This document shows, piece by piece, positions 14,157 through 23,519 of a stretch of 64,000 nucleotides of DNA. Position numbers and translations under genes: made by a program. The first letter of the stretch is position 1; every line of letters begins with the position of its first letter. The stretch comes from Tenacibaculum ovolyticum DSM 18103. Lineage in GTDB: Bacteria; Bacteroidota; Bacteroidia; Flavobacteriales; Flavobacteriaceae. The stretch spans positions 94,807 through 158,806 of the forward strand of contig NZ_KE387164.1 in the NCBI RefSeq assembly GCF_000430545.1, in the 5' to 3' direction. The notes beneath the pieces are model-generated. The model made no database searches. It was not told the DNA's origin and saw only the letters and a program-made list of their open reading frames with translations.

Positions 14157-16562
14157 TTAAAACTTATAAGTAAGCGTTCCTAAGAATGCTCTCGGAGCTT
14201 GTATGTTTACAGTACTCCATCCTTTATAATATTCTTTATCTGTTAAATTGTTTCCTTTTACACTAATTCTAAATTTATCAACTTCATAATAAACTGAAGC
14301 ATTAAAAATTGAGTATGCTGGTAAGATAAAGTCACCAGCTGATGGGTAACCAACCATAGTGTTATAATCACTAGCACCGTTAACACCAAAACCTAAACCG
14401 AAGTTTTTAGCAATTCCATCTTGAAATTTATAATCTGCCCAAAAGTTATAAGATGTTTCTGGACCAGCCTCTGCTAAACGTTTTCCTATTAAATGTGGAC
14501 TTGAAACAGACTTTGTTACTTTGGCATTATTATAACTAAAACCTCCTCTTAAATTTAAACCATTTATAGGATTGGCATTTAGTTCTAATTCGGTTCCTAT
14601 ACTATTAACAGTACCATCCTGTTGTTTATTTGCTCCGAATCCCATTACTTTATTTCTTACAGTAATATCGTAGTAGCTTAAAGAAACTTCAAATTTATTA
14701 TTAAATAAATTTGTTTTTACACCAAACTCTATTTGATTTGCTTGTTCCAAATCATATGATTGTATTTTAGTTTGACCTGTTGGGTTTGCAATGTCAACAG
14801 GTACTCTTTCTGGATTTACGTAAGAAAAACCGTTTTGAAAGTTAGCAAACATTGACACTTTGTTTAGGATAGGTTGATAAACAACCCCAAATTTAGGCGA
14901 TAATGTTGATTTTGTATATGCTTTATCATCATCAGAAATGTCGTTTGCATCACCTTTATATTGAAATCTATCATAACGAACACCAGCCATAACAGATAAT
15001 TCAGGTAAAATATTTATTACATCAGAAACATATCCACTAAAAATATTTTGATTAAGATCAGAATTTGTTCTTGGTGAATTTGCTAAAACTGTTTCTAAAT
15101 TTGCACGATTGGTAGGTAAATTTGCAAAACCAAAATTTGCAGGTACAGGTATAAGTTGACCTTGTGGATTTGTAACGTTAATTCTGCTAAAGCCAGAACC
15201 ATTGTCTTGGATTTGTAATTTTAAATAATCTACACCAACAACAATTCTGTTTCTCATAGTACCTAATTTAAAATCTCCTGTGAAGTTCTGTTGTATATCT
15301 AAAGTATTGGTTTCTGCGTCTGTTTTTTGAGCAAATAAACCAAATAAATTATCTTGAAGATTGTATAAATAAGTATAATGACCTTTTGATTTTGTATTAC
15401 CTCCAGCAATTATTGTTTGAGATGACCAATTATCAGAAATTTTATAAGCAATTTCACCTCTATAATTTTGAGTAGGATTTTTAATTGAAATATCGTTATT
15501 TGTTAACGATTTACTTGTGTCATAATTTAATTCATCTAAATTATTAAAAGTTAATGGAGCTCTATTTAAAAACAAGAAAGGTTGATTTGTTTGATCAGTA
15601 GATGATAACTCGTAATTAAAGTTTAATGTTAACCTGTTGTTTATTTTATAAGAAATAGATGGAGCTAAGAATAAAGATTTTCTAAAACCAGCATCCTGAA
15701 AGCTATCTTGTGTTTGATATCCTGCATTAAAACGTAAAGATATATCTTCATTATCTTCAAGATTGGTGTTAACATCTACCGTTAATTTTTTATAACCAAA
15801 AGAACCACCAGCAACAGTAATGTTTCCACCAGTACCTTTGTAAGGTTTTTTAGTAACAATATTAATTAAACCACCATAAGAAGTTACTGTACTACCAAAT
15901 AAAGTTGCTGAAGGACCTTTAATAACTTCAATTCTTTCTACATTATCAGGATTAACAAAACCGTTTGTAATTCCAGGAACTCCATTTACTAATTGAGGTT
16001 GAATAGAGAATCCACGAATTGAATAATAACCAGCTCCATCACCACTTCTTCCTGTTGATGCCCATAATTGTTCAACACCTGTTGTGTTTTTTAAAGCCTC
16101 CTCAAAACTAACTACAGATTGTGAGATTAATAATTGATTTGTAACTGTGCTATATACCTGAGCATTTTCAATATTCTTTAAAGGTAGTTTTGCTACATAA
16201 GCAGATTTTTTTCTAGAAAATTTGTTTTTTCTATTCGTATCAACTATTATCTCATTTAATAACTCATTTCCTTCGTAAAGTGTAATTGCAAGGTTATTTT
16301 CATTGGGAGTTATAGTAATCGCTTTTGTTTTAAAACCAACGTATGATATAATTAAAGTTTGGTCATTTTTAAGATTGTTTTTAATAGCAAAACGACCATT
16401 AAGGTCAGTTTGTGCTCCTTTATCTGTGCCTTTAATAAGTACATTAACACCAATTAATGGTTTATCACTATTATCAGTTACGATACCATTAATGGATTTT
16501 TCTTGAGCTATTGAATTTGCAGCTATTATGGATAATAAAATAGCTATTATTACTTTTCTCAT
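14157..16562 (-). CDS. TonB-dependent siderophore receptor
   Basis: An 801-residue outer-membrane receptor. A signal peptide (about 1-19) is followed by a carboxypeptidase-regulatory-like domain (about 22-105), a plug with GVEQLW, YYSIRGFSI and ERIEVIKGPSATLFG near residues 165-225, and a 22-strand-type barrel ending in Phe. The plug matches the ferrichrome/coprogen-type siderophore class better than SusC. It is first in an operon with PepSY and flavodoxin. A full promoter is visible: TTTG (complement 16622-16625), a 19-base spacer, and TACTTTTG (complement 16595-16602), with shared operator-like elements beside it. Confidence 0.92.
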   Translation of the reverse strand: MRKVIIAILLSIIAANSIAQEKSINGIVTDNSDKPLIGVNVLIKGTDKGAQTDLNGRFAIKNNLKNDQTLIISYVGFKTKAITITPNENNLAITLYEGNELLNEIIVDTNRKNKFSRKKSAYVAKLPLKNIENAQVYSTVTNQLLISQSVVSFEEALKNTTGVEQLWASTGRSGDGAGYYSIRGFSIQPQLVNGVPGITNGFVNPDNVERIEVIKGPSATLFGSTVTSYGGLINIVTKKPYKGTGGNITVAGGSFGYKKLTVDVNTNLEDNEDISLRFNAGYQTQDSFQDAGFRKSLFLAPSISYKINNRLTLNFNYELSSTDQTNQPFLFLNRAPLTFNNLDELNYDTSKSLTNNDISIKNPTQNYRGEIAYKISDNWSSQTIIAGGNTKSKGHYTYLYNLQDNLFGLFAQKTDAETNTLDIQQNFTGDFKLGTMRNRIVVGVDYLKLQIQDNGSGFSRINVTNPQGQLIPVPANFGFANLPTNRANLETVLANSPRTNSDLNQNIFSGYVSDVINILPELSVMAGVRYDRFQYKGDANDISDDDKAYTKSTLSPKFGVVYQPILNKVSMFANFQNGFSYVNPERVPVDIANPTGQTKIQSYDLEQANQIEFGVKTNLFNNKFEVSLSYYDITVRNKVMGFGANKQQDGTVNSIGTELELNANPINGLNLRGGFSYNNAKVTKSVSSPHLIGKRLAEAGPETSYNFWADYKFQDGIAKNFGLGFGVNGASDYNTMVGYPSAGDFILPAYSIFNASVYYEVDKFRISVKGNNLTDKEYYKGWSTVNIQAPRAFLGTLTYKF

Positions 16563-16919
16563 TTGTTTTATTTAGATTTAATAATTTTAAATGACAAAAG
16601 TATTTACTTGTTGCTAATTTTCAAAACTTATTTAGATTAATTTTAAATAAAATTTAAAATTATTTCAATTATAAAAAGTCTGATTTTTTAATATTATGTT
16701 TTCAGACGAAGTTATATGTGTGTAATATTTAATAAATAGTTGATTGTATTGGTTTTAATGTATTTATATTGATGTTTAAGTGTTTTATTTTTATTTATAA
16801 AGTCTTTTTAATTTCATTTTTTCATTTCTTTAAAAAAAAGAGAGAACAGAACTAACTAAGAAGAATATTATTCTATTTTTGTTGTTATATTTATTGAATC
16901 TAAATAAGATTAATTTAAA
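16563..16919. promoter_or_regulatory. Divergent control region of two iron-uptake operons with repeated 11-base element
   Basis: No gene. Minus promoter: -33 at 16622-16625 and -7 at 16595-16602 (complements). Plus promoter: -7 TATTTTTG at 16874-16881. The element TTATTTAGATT occurs at 16568-16578 and 16628-16638, and its complement AATCTAAATAA at 16897-16907. Relative to transcription, the copies at 16568-16578 and 16897-16907 have the same orientation and begin 16 and 15 bases after their -7 boxes. The copy at 16628 extends to TAAATAA at 16650, forming a TTATTTA-N9-TAAATAA inverted repeat. A Fur-type operator is the likely reading. Confidence 0.6.
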
Positions 16920-19283
16920 ATGAAATGTATAATAATATTCTTACTGTTTTTTTTGCAAATAGTAACATTAAACGCTCAAAACGATAGAATTTCAGGGTGT
17001 GTTTATAATGAATTTAAAGAACCGTTAGAGAATGCACATGTAACTATTTTAGATCAAAACAAAACTATTGCTGCTGGAGGTAAAGGTTGTTTTGAATTAT
17101 CATTTTCTAATTTAAATAGTTTTACATTAAAAATACAGTATATAGGTTATAAGCCTTTTTATAAAAAATTCACAAAAGTTTCTAAAAAGACAAACCTCTC
17201 TTTTTATTTAAAAGAGAATGAAAGTGCTTTGGATGAAATTATAATTCAAGGGAAATCTAAAGCAGAAAAAATAAGAGATAAAGCATATGCAGTAAATGTT
17301 ATAGAAACGGAAGTGTTTAAAAACACGGCAACAAATATAAGTCAGGTTTTAAATAGAGTACCTGGTATTGTTATTAGAGAAGAAGGAGGTTTGGGTTCTG
17401 ATTTTAACCTTTCCTTAAATGGGCTTTCTGGAAAGCAGATAAAAACATTTATAGATGGTATTCCGATGAGTTATTTTGGGCGATCATTAACTTTAAATAA
17501 TTTTCCGTCTAATATTATAGAATCTATAGAGATTTATAAAGGAGTAGTGCCTATTTATTTGTCTTCAGATGCCTTAGGAGGCGCTATTAATATCCGCACA
17601 AAAAAACTAACAAATAATTATTTAGATGCGTCATACTCAATAGAATCATTTAATACACATAAAGCTTCCTTAAATACCCAATATTATGATAAAAATAGTG
17701 GGTTTACAGCACGGTTAAAATCATTTTACAACTATTCTGATAATGACTATGAAATAGATATTATTGTGCCAGGAAAAGGAGGTAAAATAACAGATGAAAC
17801 AACTAAAGTAAAAAGATTTCACAATGCATATACATCAAAAATGGGGCAACTAGAAGTAGGGGTTACAAATAAAAAATATGCAGACGAATTATTGGTAGGT
17901 ATTTTGTTTTCTGATAATTATAAAGAAATACAACATGCAAGTCTTCCAAGTAAAATTATTAACCCTTTTGGGGAAGTATTTGAAAAAAATAAAAGCAGAA
18001 TTAGTACTTTAAAATATGCTAAAAAAAATATTTTTAAAAACTTTGATGTTCGTTCTTTTTTAGCAGTTATTGATAATGAGCGTAGATATGAAGATAGAAG
18101 TAATCATAGGTATGGCTGGAATGGAGAAATAGAATATGATGCGCATTTAGCAACGGGAGAACAAGGTAGAAAAACAGCGTTAACACTAAGTCAGGAGAAT
18201 ATATTATTAAATTTTAATTTACAATACCAGCTTCCAAAAGAACAAATTATTGCTGTGAATTTTTCTACAGATTATTTTAAAATGGAAGGTAATGATCCTT
18301 TGCATCCTAGAAATAACACGCAGTTTGGAACTCCTAGTACGGTTAATAAAAAAGTAGCGGGATTATCATATTCATTTAATCTTTTTGATAAAAAAATAAA
18401 AGGGATTTTATTCGGGAAAAGATACAATTACAATATCAACTCTCTAGTTACTAATTTTTCAGGAAGCTTAAAAGAAGACAAAAATATAACATCTAATTTT
18501 ACAGGTTATGGAGGTGCGTTAACTTATTTATTTACAAAAAACACACAAATAAAAACTTCTTTTGAAAACGCAATTCGCTTTCCCGAAAACTCAGAAATTT
18601 TAGGAAACGGAATGGCTATTTTAACAAATATTAATTTAAAGCCAGAAACGAGTACCAATATTAACCTTGGTTTTAGAACAAAGCAATATTTAGGGGATAA
18701 ACATAAAATTCATTTTGAAACCAATACCTTTTTAAGAAGCTCTAAAAACTTTATTTATTTACGTCCAGAATTAATTTTTCAAGTAAATGATAATTTAAAA
18801 AAAGTAGTAACTAAAGGTATTGAGGGTGAACTTGAATATACATTCAATGATTCATATAGTATTGGTGTAAGCGCAACATACTTAGATATTAGGGATAAAA
18901 ATAAATTTGCAGGGAATACAACACGATCTAATCTATTTTTAGATGCTAGAATACCAAATACGCCTTATTTATTCGGAAACATAAAATTAAACTACAATAC
19001 TAAAAATGTATTTAGCAAGGGGGATCGATTTTCTGTAACCTCATTTCAAAATTATGTGCATGGTTATTCGCTGTTTTTTGCGAAAATAGGAAGTGAAGAT
19101 CAAAAATTAATAAAAAACCAATTAGCACAAAATATTGAAGCTGTTTATTCCTTTAAAAAAGGAACCTATAATATTTCCGTTGCAGCAAATAATATTTTTA
19201 ATGCAAATATTACCGATAATTATAACCTTCAAAAACCTGGAAGAAATTTCAGTTTAAAGTTAAGATACTACTTATCAAAATAA
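16920..19283 (+). CDS. TonB-dependent receptor (second iron-type receptor)
   Basis: A 787-residue protein with a signal peptide (about 1-20), a divergent carboxypeptidase-regulatory-like domain (about 23-100), and a plug with VLNRVPGIVIREEGG and ESIEIYKGVVPIYLSSDALGGAI near residues 140-225. The barrel ends LKLRYYLSK, without a terminal Phe. Ligand unknown; it shares the control region of the siderophore operon and is followed 31 bases later by a DUF4374 lipoprotein, an arrangement common beside iron or heme receptors of Bacteroidota. It is probably transcribed from the -7 box at 16874. Confidence 0.88.
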   Translation: MKCIIIFLLFFLQIVTLNAQNDRISGCVYNEFKEPLENAHVTILDQNKTIAAGGKGCFELSFSNLNSFTLKIQYIGYKPFYKKFTKVSKKTNLSFYLKENESALDEIIIQGKSKAEKIRDKAYAVNVIETEVFKNTATNISQVLNRVPGIVIREEGGLGSDFNLSLNGLSGKQIKTFIDGIPMSYFGRSLTLNNFPSNIIESIEIYKGVVPIYLSSDALGGAINIRTKKLTNNYLDASYSIESFNTHKASLNTQYYDKNSGFTARLKSFYNYSDNDYEIDIIVPGKGGKITDETTKVKRFHNAYTSKMGQLEVGVTNKKYADELLVGILFSDNYKEIQHASLPSKIINPFGEVFEKNKSRISTLKYAKKNIFKNFDVRSFLAVIDNERRYEDRSNHRYGWNGEIEYDAHLATGEQGRKTALTLSQENILLNFNLQYQLPKEQIIAVNFSTDYFKMEGNDPLHPRNNTQFGTPSTVNKKVAGLSYSFNLFDKKIKGILFGKRYNYNINSLVTNFSGSLKEDKNITSNFTGYGGALTYLFTKNTQIKTSFENAIRFPENSEILGNGMAILTNINLKPETSTNINLGFRTKQYLGDKHKIHFETNTFLRSSKNFIYLRPELIFQVNDNLKKVVTKGIEGELEYTFNDSYSIGVSATYLDIRDKNKFAGNTTRSNLFLDARIPNTPYLFGNIKLNYNTKNVFSKGDRFSVTSFQNYVHGYSLFFAKIGSEDQKLIKNQLAQNIEAVYSFKKGTYNISVAANNIFNANITDNYNLQKPGRNFSLKLRYYLSK

Positions 19284-19314
19284 ATATAAACACAATTAAT
19301 AAATAAAAGGAATT

Positions 19315-20532
19315 ATGAAACAATCAATTTTATCAATAGGTTTACTACTAACAATGAGTTTTTTTGTCTCTTGTAGTGATGATACTCCAGTAAAGCAACC
19401 TAAGAGTGATACGAAATTAGCAGTTGCTGTTCAAGTAGGTGAAAAAACGGAAGCTACGAATGTGGTTTTGGGGGTAGAGAATTTTATGGAGTCAGTAATA
19501 TCACCAATAAATAATGGTATTCAGCAAGACGGTAAGCGAAACTATTATTTTGTAAACAATACTATTATTAGCTCAGGGTATAAAACCACCAATTGTATAG
19601 GGTACGATATTAAAGATGGAAAACTTACAAAGAAAGGTGAATTTGCTTTTCCAGCTTCTTTCGATTTATTAGGAAAAGGAGATGATAAAACAATGATTGC
19701 AGTAGAGAGCCCTAGAGCTGGTTTTGAAAACAGAACAATATTTTTAGTAGATACAGATAATTTAGTTATTACTAAAGAGCTAGCAACAAAAATAGATGAA
19801 CGACAAGATGAGAACTTAATGTCTTGGCCAACTGGTATTGCTGTAAAAGGAGGTAAGCTGTTTTTATCTTATTATTTAACGAGTGCTACAGGTGATGCTT
19901 GGAAAACACCAAACTCTAATGAAGCAAGAATAGCAGTATATAGTTACCCTGAATTAATTTTTGAGAAATTGATAAAAGATACTCGTGGGTCTGATATCGG
20001 ATTTTATGGAAACTATAATGGATTAGTAAAAGATGAAAATAACAATATTTATACAGCATCTACTTCTTCTTCAGCTTGTGGATTTGATCCTGCTCCAGCA
20101 AATAAATCTGCAATTTTAAAAATTAAAAGCGGGGATACTGATTTTGATAAAGATTATTATTTTGATTTTGAAACTGCTTCAGGAGGAAATAAAATTAATT
20201 TTTTACATTATGTAGGAAATAACAAAGCGGTTGTAAGAATGATTACCGATGATTCGAAAAAATGGGACGCATTTGCTCCAGTAGGAAAAACTCCTATTTG
20301 TAAAATTGCTATTGTAGATTTAGAAGCTAAAACGGTAAAAGAGGTTACAGATATTCCATTACATGGAGGACAGTGGGCTACACCTGCTTTAAATCACAAC
20401 GGAAAAGTATATATGAATATAAGTGATAATAATGGTGCTTATATTTATGAAATTGATGTAAATACAGCAACTGCTAAAAAAAGCCAACAAGTTGAAGCGG
20501 CTGTTGTAAAAGGAATTTTTGCTATGAATTAA
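19315..20532 (+). CDS. DUF4374 surface/periplasmic lipoprotein
   Basis: A 405-residue lipoprotein. The signal peptide ends in a lipobox with Cys near residue 20 (FFVSCSDD), and the acidic residues after it resemble export signals of Bacteroidota surface lipoproteins. The body has repeated short beta-rich segments, suggesting a beta-propeller. From memory it matches DUF4374, regularly encoded next to TonB receptors and PepSY proteins. A role in capturing or processing the receptor's ligand is inference. A strong terminator follows. Confidence 0.85.
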   Translation: MKQSILSIGLLLTMSFFVSCSDDTPVKQPKSDTKLAVAVQVGEKTEATNVVLGVENFMESVISPINNGIQQDGKRNYYFVNNTIISSGYKTTNCIGYDIKDGKLTKKGEFAFPASFDLLGKGDDKTMIAVESPRAGFENRTIFLVDTDNLVITKELATKIDERQDENLMSWPTGIAVKGGKLFLSYYLTSATGDAWKTPNSNEARIAVYSYPELIFEKLIKDTRGSDIGFYGNYNGLVKDENNNIYTASTSSSACGFDPAPANKSAILKIKSGDTDFDKDYYFDFETASGGNKINFLHYVGNNKAVVRMITDDSKKWDAFAPVGKTPICKIAIVDLEAKTVKEVTDIPLHGGQWATPALNHNGKVYMNISDNNGAYIYEIDVNTATAKKSQQVEAAVVKGIFAMN

Positions 20533-20556
20533 TCATTTTTTTTGCTTTTTTTAAAG

Positions 20557-20592
20557 AGACGTCATAAGGGATTATACCTTATGACGTCTTTT
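20557..20592 (+). terminator. Strong rho-independent terminator after the DUF4374 gene
   Basis: A perfect 13-bp stem (20557-20569 with 20577-20589), 7-base loop and short T-run. It separates the iron operon from the aromatic catabolism genes. Confidence 0.88.
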
Positions 20593-20620
20593 CGCGTTTA
20601 AATTGTTTTTAAAATTTTGG

Positions 20621-20628
20621 TATATTTG
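20621..20628 (+). promoter_or_regulatory. -7 box (TATATTTG) upstream of hmgA
   Basis: A TAnnTTTG match just after the terminator. TTG at 20603-20605 could serve as -33, though the 15-base spacer is short. Initiation here gives an unusually long leader of about 140 bases before hmgA. Confidence 0.5.
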
Positions 20629-20657
20629 TAAGGAGACAATAAAAAAAACAGATAAAT

Positions 20658-20717
20658 ATGCATTGGCAAGATCTTTTAGCTCATTTAAAATATATGATAA
20701 AACGCAAACCAGAGTAA
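20658..20717 (+). CDS. Possible 19-residue leader peptide before hmgA
   Basis: Within the long hmgA leader an ATG opens a 19-codon frame (MHWQDLLAHLKYMIKRKPE) ending 57 bases before hmgA. It has a helical, basic, non-random-looking composition. It has no aromatic run that would suggest classical attenuation, and I see no alternative stem pair. It could equally be chance. Confidence 0.25.
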   Translation: MHWQDLLAHLKYMIKRKPE

Positions 20718-20774
20718 CTGTTTTGTGTAGTAAGCTAAGAGTTAAAAAAAAGATTTTAATTAAATCATTTAAAT

Positions 20775-21932
20775 ATGCCATTTTATCATAAATTAGGAGA
20801 AATTCCACCAAAACGCCATACGCAGTTTCGTAAAGAAGACGGAAGCTTGTATTACGAACAGCTTTTTGGGACTGTAGGTTTTGACGGAATGTCTACCAAT
20901 AGTTACCACGAACAAAGACCAACACAGGTTAAAGAAATAAGAAACCAATATAGTGTTGCTCCAAAAGTTGCAAAAGAAAATAATATTCAATCATATAGGT
21001 TAAGAGGGTTTCAAGTAGCACCAGAAGATGACTATCTAGAAAGCCGAAAAATTGTATTAACAAATTCAGATTGTCATATTGCTTTAGCAGCTCCAAGAAA
21101 GTCTACAACAGAATATTTTTATAAGAATACAGATTCTGATGAAATGATTTTCGTTCATAAAGGAACAGGAAAACTTAGAACAATATATGGAAATTTAGAT
21201 TTCAAATATGGAGATTATCTAATTATACCAAGAGGAATTATTTACAAAATAGATTTCGATACAGAAGATAATCGTTTATTTATTGTAGAATCTCATTCAC
21301 CAATTTATACACCAAAACAATATAGAAATTGGTTTGGACAATTATTAGAACATTCACCATATTGTGAGCGAGACATTCGTCGTCCTTACGAATTAGAAAC
21401 TAATAATGAGAAAGGAGAATTCATTATAAAAGTAAAAAAGAAAGATGAGATTTTTGATATGGTATATGCAACACATCCTTTTGATGTAGTTGGGTATGAT
21501 GGATTTAATTATCCGTATGCATTATCGATACATGACTTTGAGCCAATTACAGGTAGAATTCATTTACCTCCTCCAATCCATCAAACTTTTGAAACAAATG
21601 CTTTTGTAATTTGTTCATTCGTACCTCGATTGTATGATTATCATCCTGATTCAATTCCAGCGCCTTATAACCATAGTAATATAGATGCTGATGAGGTTTT
21701 GTATTATGTAGATGGCGATTTTATGAGTAGAAATGATGTTGAAGCAGGTCATATTTCATTGCACCCTGCCGGAATACCTCATGGTCCCCACCCAGGAGCT
21801 GCAGAAAGAAGTATTGGTAAAACAGAAACTGAAGAATTAGCTGTAATGGTTGATACTTTTAAACCTTTAATGGTTACAGAAGAAGCAATGAAAATTGCTG
21901 ACGAAGATTATTTTAAATCTTGGTTAGGTTAA
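20775..21932 (+). CDS. hmgA: Homogentisate 1,2-dioxygenase
   Basis: A 385-residue cupin-type dioxygenase that opens homogentisate to maleylacetoacetate in tyrosine/phenylalanine breakdown. Visible: the Fe(II) site region with DADEVLYYVDG (Glu ligand) near residues 312-322 and HPAGIPHGPHPG with the ligand/catalytic histidines near 333-346. PPPIHQTFETNAFVICSFVPR upstream fits the family. It is somewhat shorter than the roughly 430-residue proteobacterial enzymes, as I expect for Bacteroidota. hppD, the preceding pathway step, is the next gene. Start ATG at 20775. Confidence 0.93.
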   Translation: MPFYHKLGEIPPKRHTQFRKEDGSLYYEQLFGTVGFDGMSTNSYHEQRPTQVKEIRNQYSVAPKVAKENNIQSYRLRGFQVAPEDDYLESRKIVLTNSDCHIALAAPRKSTTEYFYKNTDSDEMIFVHKGTGKLRTIYGNLDFKYGDYLIIPRGIIYKIDFDTEDNRLFIVESHSPIYTPKQYRNWFGQLLEHSPYCERDIRRPYELETNNEKGEFIIKVKKKDEIFDMVYATHPFDVVGYDGFNYPYALSIHDFEPITGRIHLPPPIHQTFETNAFVICSFVPRLYDYHPDSIPAPYNHSNIDADEVLYYVDGDFMSRNDVEAGHISLHPAGIPHGPHPGAAERSIGKTETEELAVMVDTFKPLMVTEEAMKIADEDYFKSWLG

Positions 21933-21965
21933 TATATCATTAAATACGTTCATTAAAGTAATTAG

Positions 21966-22090
21966 AAGCTGTTTCCTGCTTTTCGCTATATCTTTTTAAT
22001 CGGTTATCAATACAAATTTGTTCATTCTTCACAAATTCACTTGAACTGATAATTAAAAAGGATGCCGCTTCAATCAGGGCTAAGCTTACT
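21966..22090. repeat. Large imperfect inverted repeat between hmgA and hppD
   Basis: A nested palindromic region. CTTTTTAAT (about 21992-22000) pairs with ATTAAAAAG (22052-22060), the outer flanks are roughly complementary (AGCTGTTTCCTGC against GATTGAAGCGG-like bases ending GGGCT), and an inner AATTTG/CAAATT hairpin lies between. It looks like a dispersed intergenic repeat or structured RNA. No second copy is seen in this window. Confidence 0.4.
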
Positions 22091-22187
22091 TATAAAGTTT
22101 CTTTCTTTTATTTAGGTAAAAGATAATTTAAAAAGACAAAATATCTTGTAGGTATTTAATACCTATGGAGTTTATAAAATATAAAGT

Positions 22188-23351
22188 ATGAGTAAAAAAG
22201 AAGTAAAGTCAGTAAACTACGGTTTAGAAAAAATATTTGCAGGGGCACAAGATTTTCTTCCGTTATTAGGAACAGATTATGTAGAGTTTTATGTAGGTAA
22301 TGCAAAACAAGCAGCCCATTTTTATAAAACGGCTTTCGGTTTTAAATCATTAGCATATAAAGGGTTAGAAACAGGATCTAGAGATTCTGTAAGCTATGTA
22401 CTAGTTCAAGACAAAATTAAATTAGTATTAACAACACCATTAAATAGTAAGTCGCCAATTAACGATCATATTGTAAAACATGGTGATGGTGTAAAAGTGG
22501 TTGCTCTTTGGGTAGATGATGCTAGAAGTGCGTATGAAGAAACAACCAAACGTGGAGCGAAATCATATTTAGAACCAACTGTTGAAACAGATGAGCATGG
22601 TGAAATTGTAAAAGCAGGAATTTACACTTATGGCGAAACAGTGCATATGTTTGTTGAGCGTAAAAACTATAAAGGTACATTTATGCCAGGTTTTCAAAAA
22701 TGGGAATCTGATTATAATCCAACTTCAGTTGGTTTAAAATACATTGACCACATGGTTGGTAATGTAGGTTGGAATCAAATGGATGTTTGGGTAAAGTGGT
22801 ATGAAGATGTTATGGGATTCGAAAATTTCTTATCGTTTGATGATAAGCAAATTCATACTGAGTATTCTGCATTAATGAGTAAGGTTATGTCTAACGGAAA
22901 TGGTCGTATTAAATTTCCAATTAACGAACCTGCAAAAGCTGCAAAAAAATCTCAAATTGAAGAGTACCTAGATTTCTATGAAGGATCAGGAGTACAACAT
23001 ATTGCTGTTGCAACTGATGATATTATTAAAACGGTAAGTCAGTTAAAAGCACGTGGAGTAGAGTTTTTACCGCCGCCTCCACAGTCATATTACGATATGA
23101 TTCCTGAAAGGTTAGGAGAGCATAGAGATATGATGAAGGAAGATATCAAAGAACTTCAGAAGTTATCTATTATGATAGATGCTGATGAAGAAGGTTATTT
23201 ACTACAAATTTTTACAAAGCCTGTTGAAGATAGACCTACCTTATTCTTTGAAATTATTCAAAGAATGGGAGCTCGTGGTTTCGGAGCGGGGAATTTTAAA
23301 GCATTGTTTGAATCAATTGAAAGAGAACAGGCTAATAGAGGAACACTATAA
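22188..23351 (+). CDS. hppD: 4-hydroxyphenylpyruvate dioxygenase
   Basis: A 387-residue enzyme converting 4-hydroxyphenylpyruvate to homogentisate, the substrate of the upstream hmgA. Two vicinal-oxygen-chelate domains are seen. The Fe(II) ligands are expected at His in YIDHMVGNVG near residue 188, His in VQHIAVATDD near 270, and Glu in LFFEIIQRMGARGFG near 348. The C-terminal GAGNFKALFESIEREQ is characteristic of the family. A 255-base spacer with an inverted repeat separates it from hmgA, so transcription may be separate. A terminator follows. Confidence 0.95.
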   Translation: MSKKEVKSVNYGLEKIFAGAQDFLPLLGTDYVEFYVGNAKQAAHFYKTAFGFKSLAYKGLETGSRDSVSYVLVQDKIKLVLTTPLNSKSPINDHIVKHGDGVKVVALWVDDARSAYEETTKRGAKSYLEPTVETDEHGEIVKAGIYTYGETVHMFVERKNYKGTFMPGFQKWESDYNPTSVGLKYIDHMVGNVGWNQMDVWVKWYEDVMGFENFLSFDDKQIHTEYSALMSKVMSNGNGRIKFPINEPAKAAKKSQIEEYLDFYEGSGVQHIAVATDDIIKTVSQLKARGVEFLPPPPQSYYDMIPERLGEHRDMMKEDIKELQKLSIMIDADEEGYLLQIFTKPVEDRPTLFFEIIQRMGARGFGAGNFKALFESIEREQANRGTL

Positions 23352-23369
23352 GCTAATATATTAGATAAA

Positions 23370-23421
23370 AGAACCAAGATTACAGATGTTATATCTTCTC
23401 TCTTGGTTCTCTTTTTATTTT
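23370..23421 (+). terminator. Rho-independent terminator after hppD
   Basis: A 10-bp stem (23370-23379 with 23401-23410) with an internal small stem in the 21-base loop, followed by CTTTTTATTTTT. Confidence 0.75.
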
Positions 23422-23519
23422 TAAAAAATGAATCAGAATTTTAAGAATATAAAATCACCTTTCTCATAAAATTTATTTTATATCAAAAAAAAGTAAATTT
23501 TAAATTTAAAAGTATAAAA

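Noticed and set aside
16563..16919. A small RNA gene between the divergent receptors
   Set aside because: No stem-loop with a T-run and no conserved block beyond the operator-like element and promoters.
20603..20791. 62-codon frame overlapping the hmgA start
   Set aside because: It begins at TTG in the promoter region, overlaps the true hmgA start and has no protein-like features.
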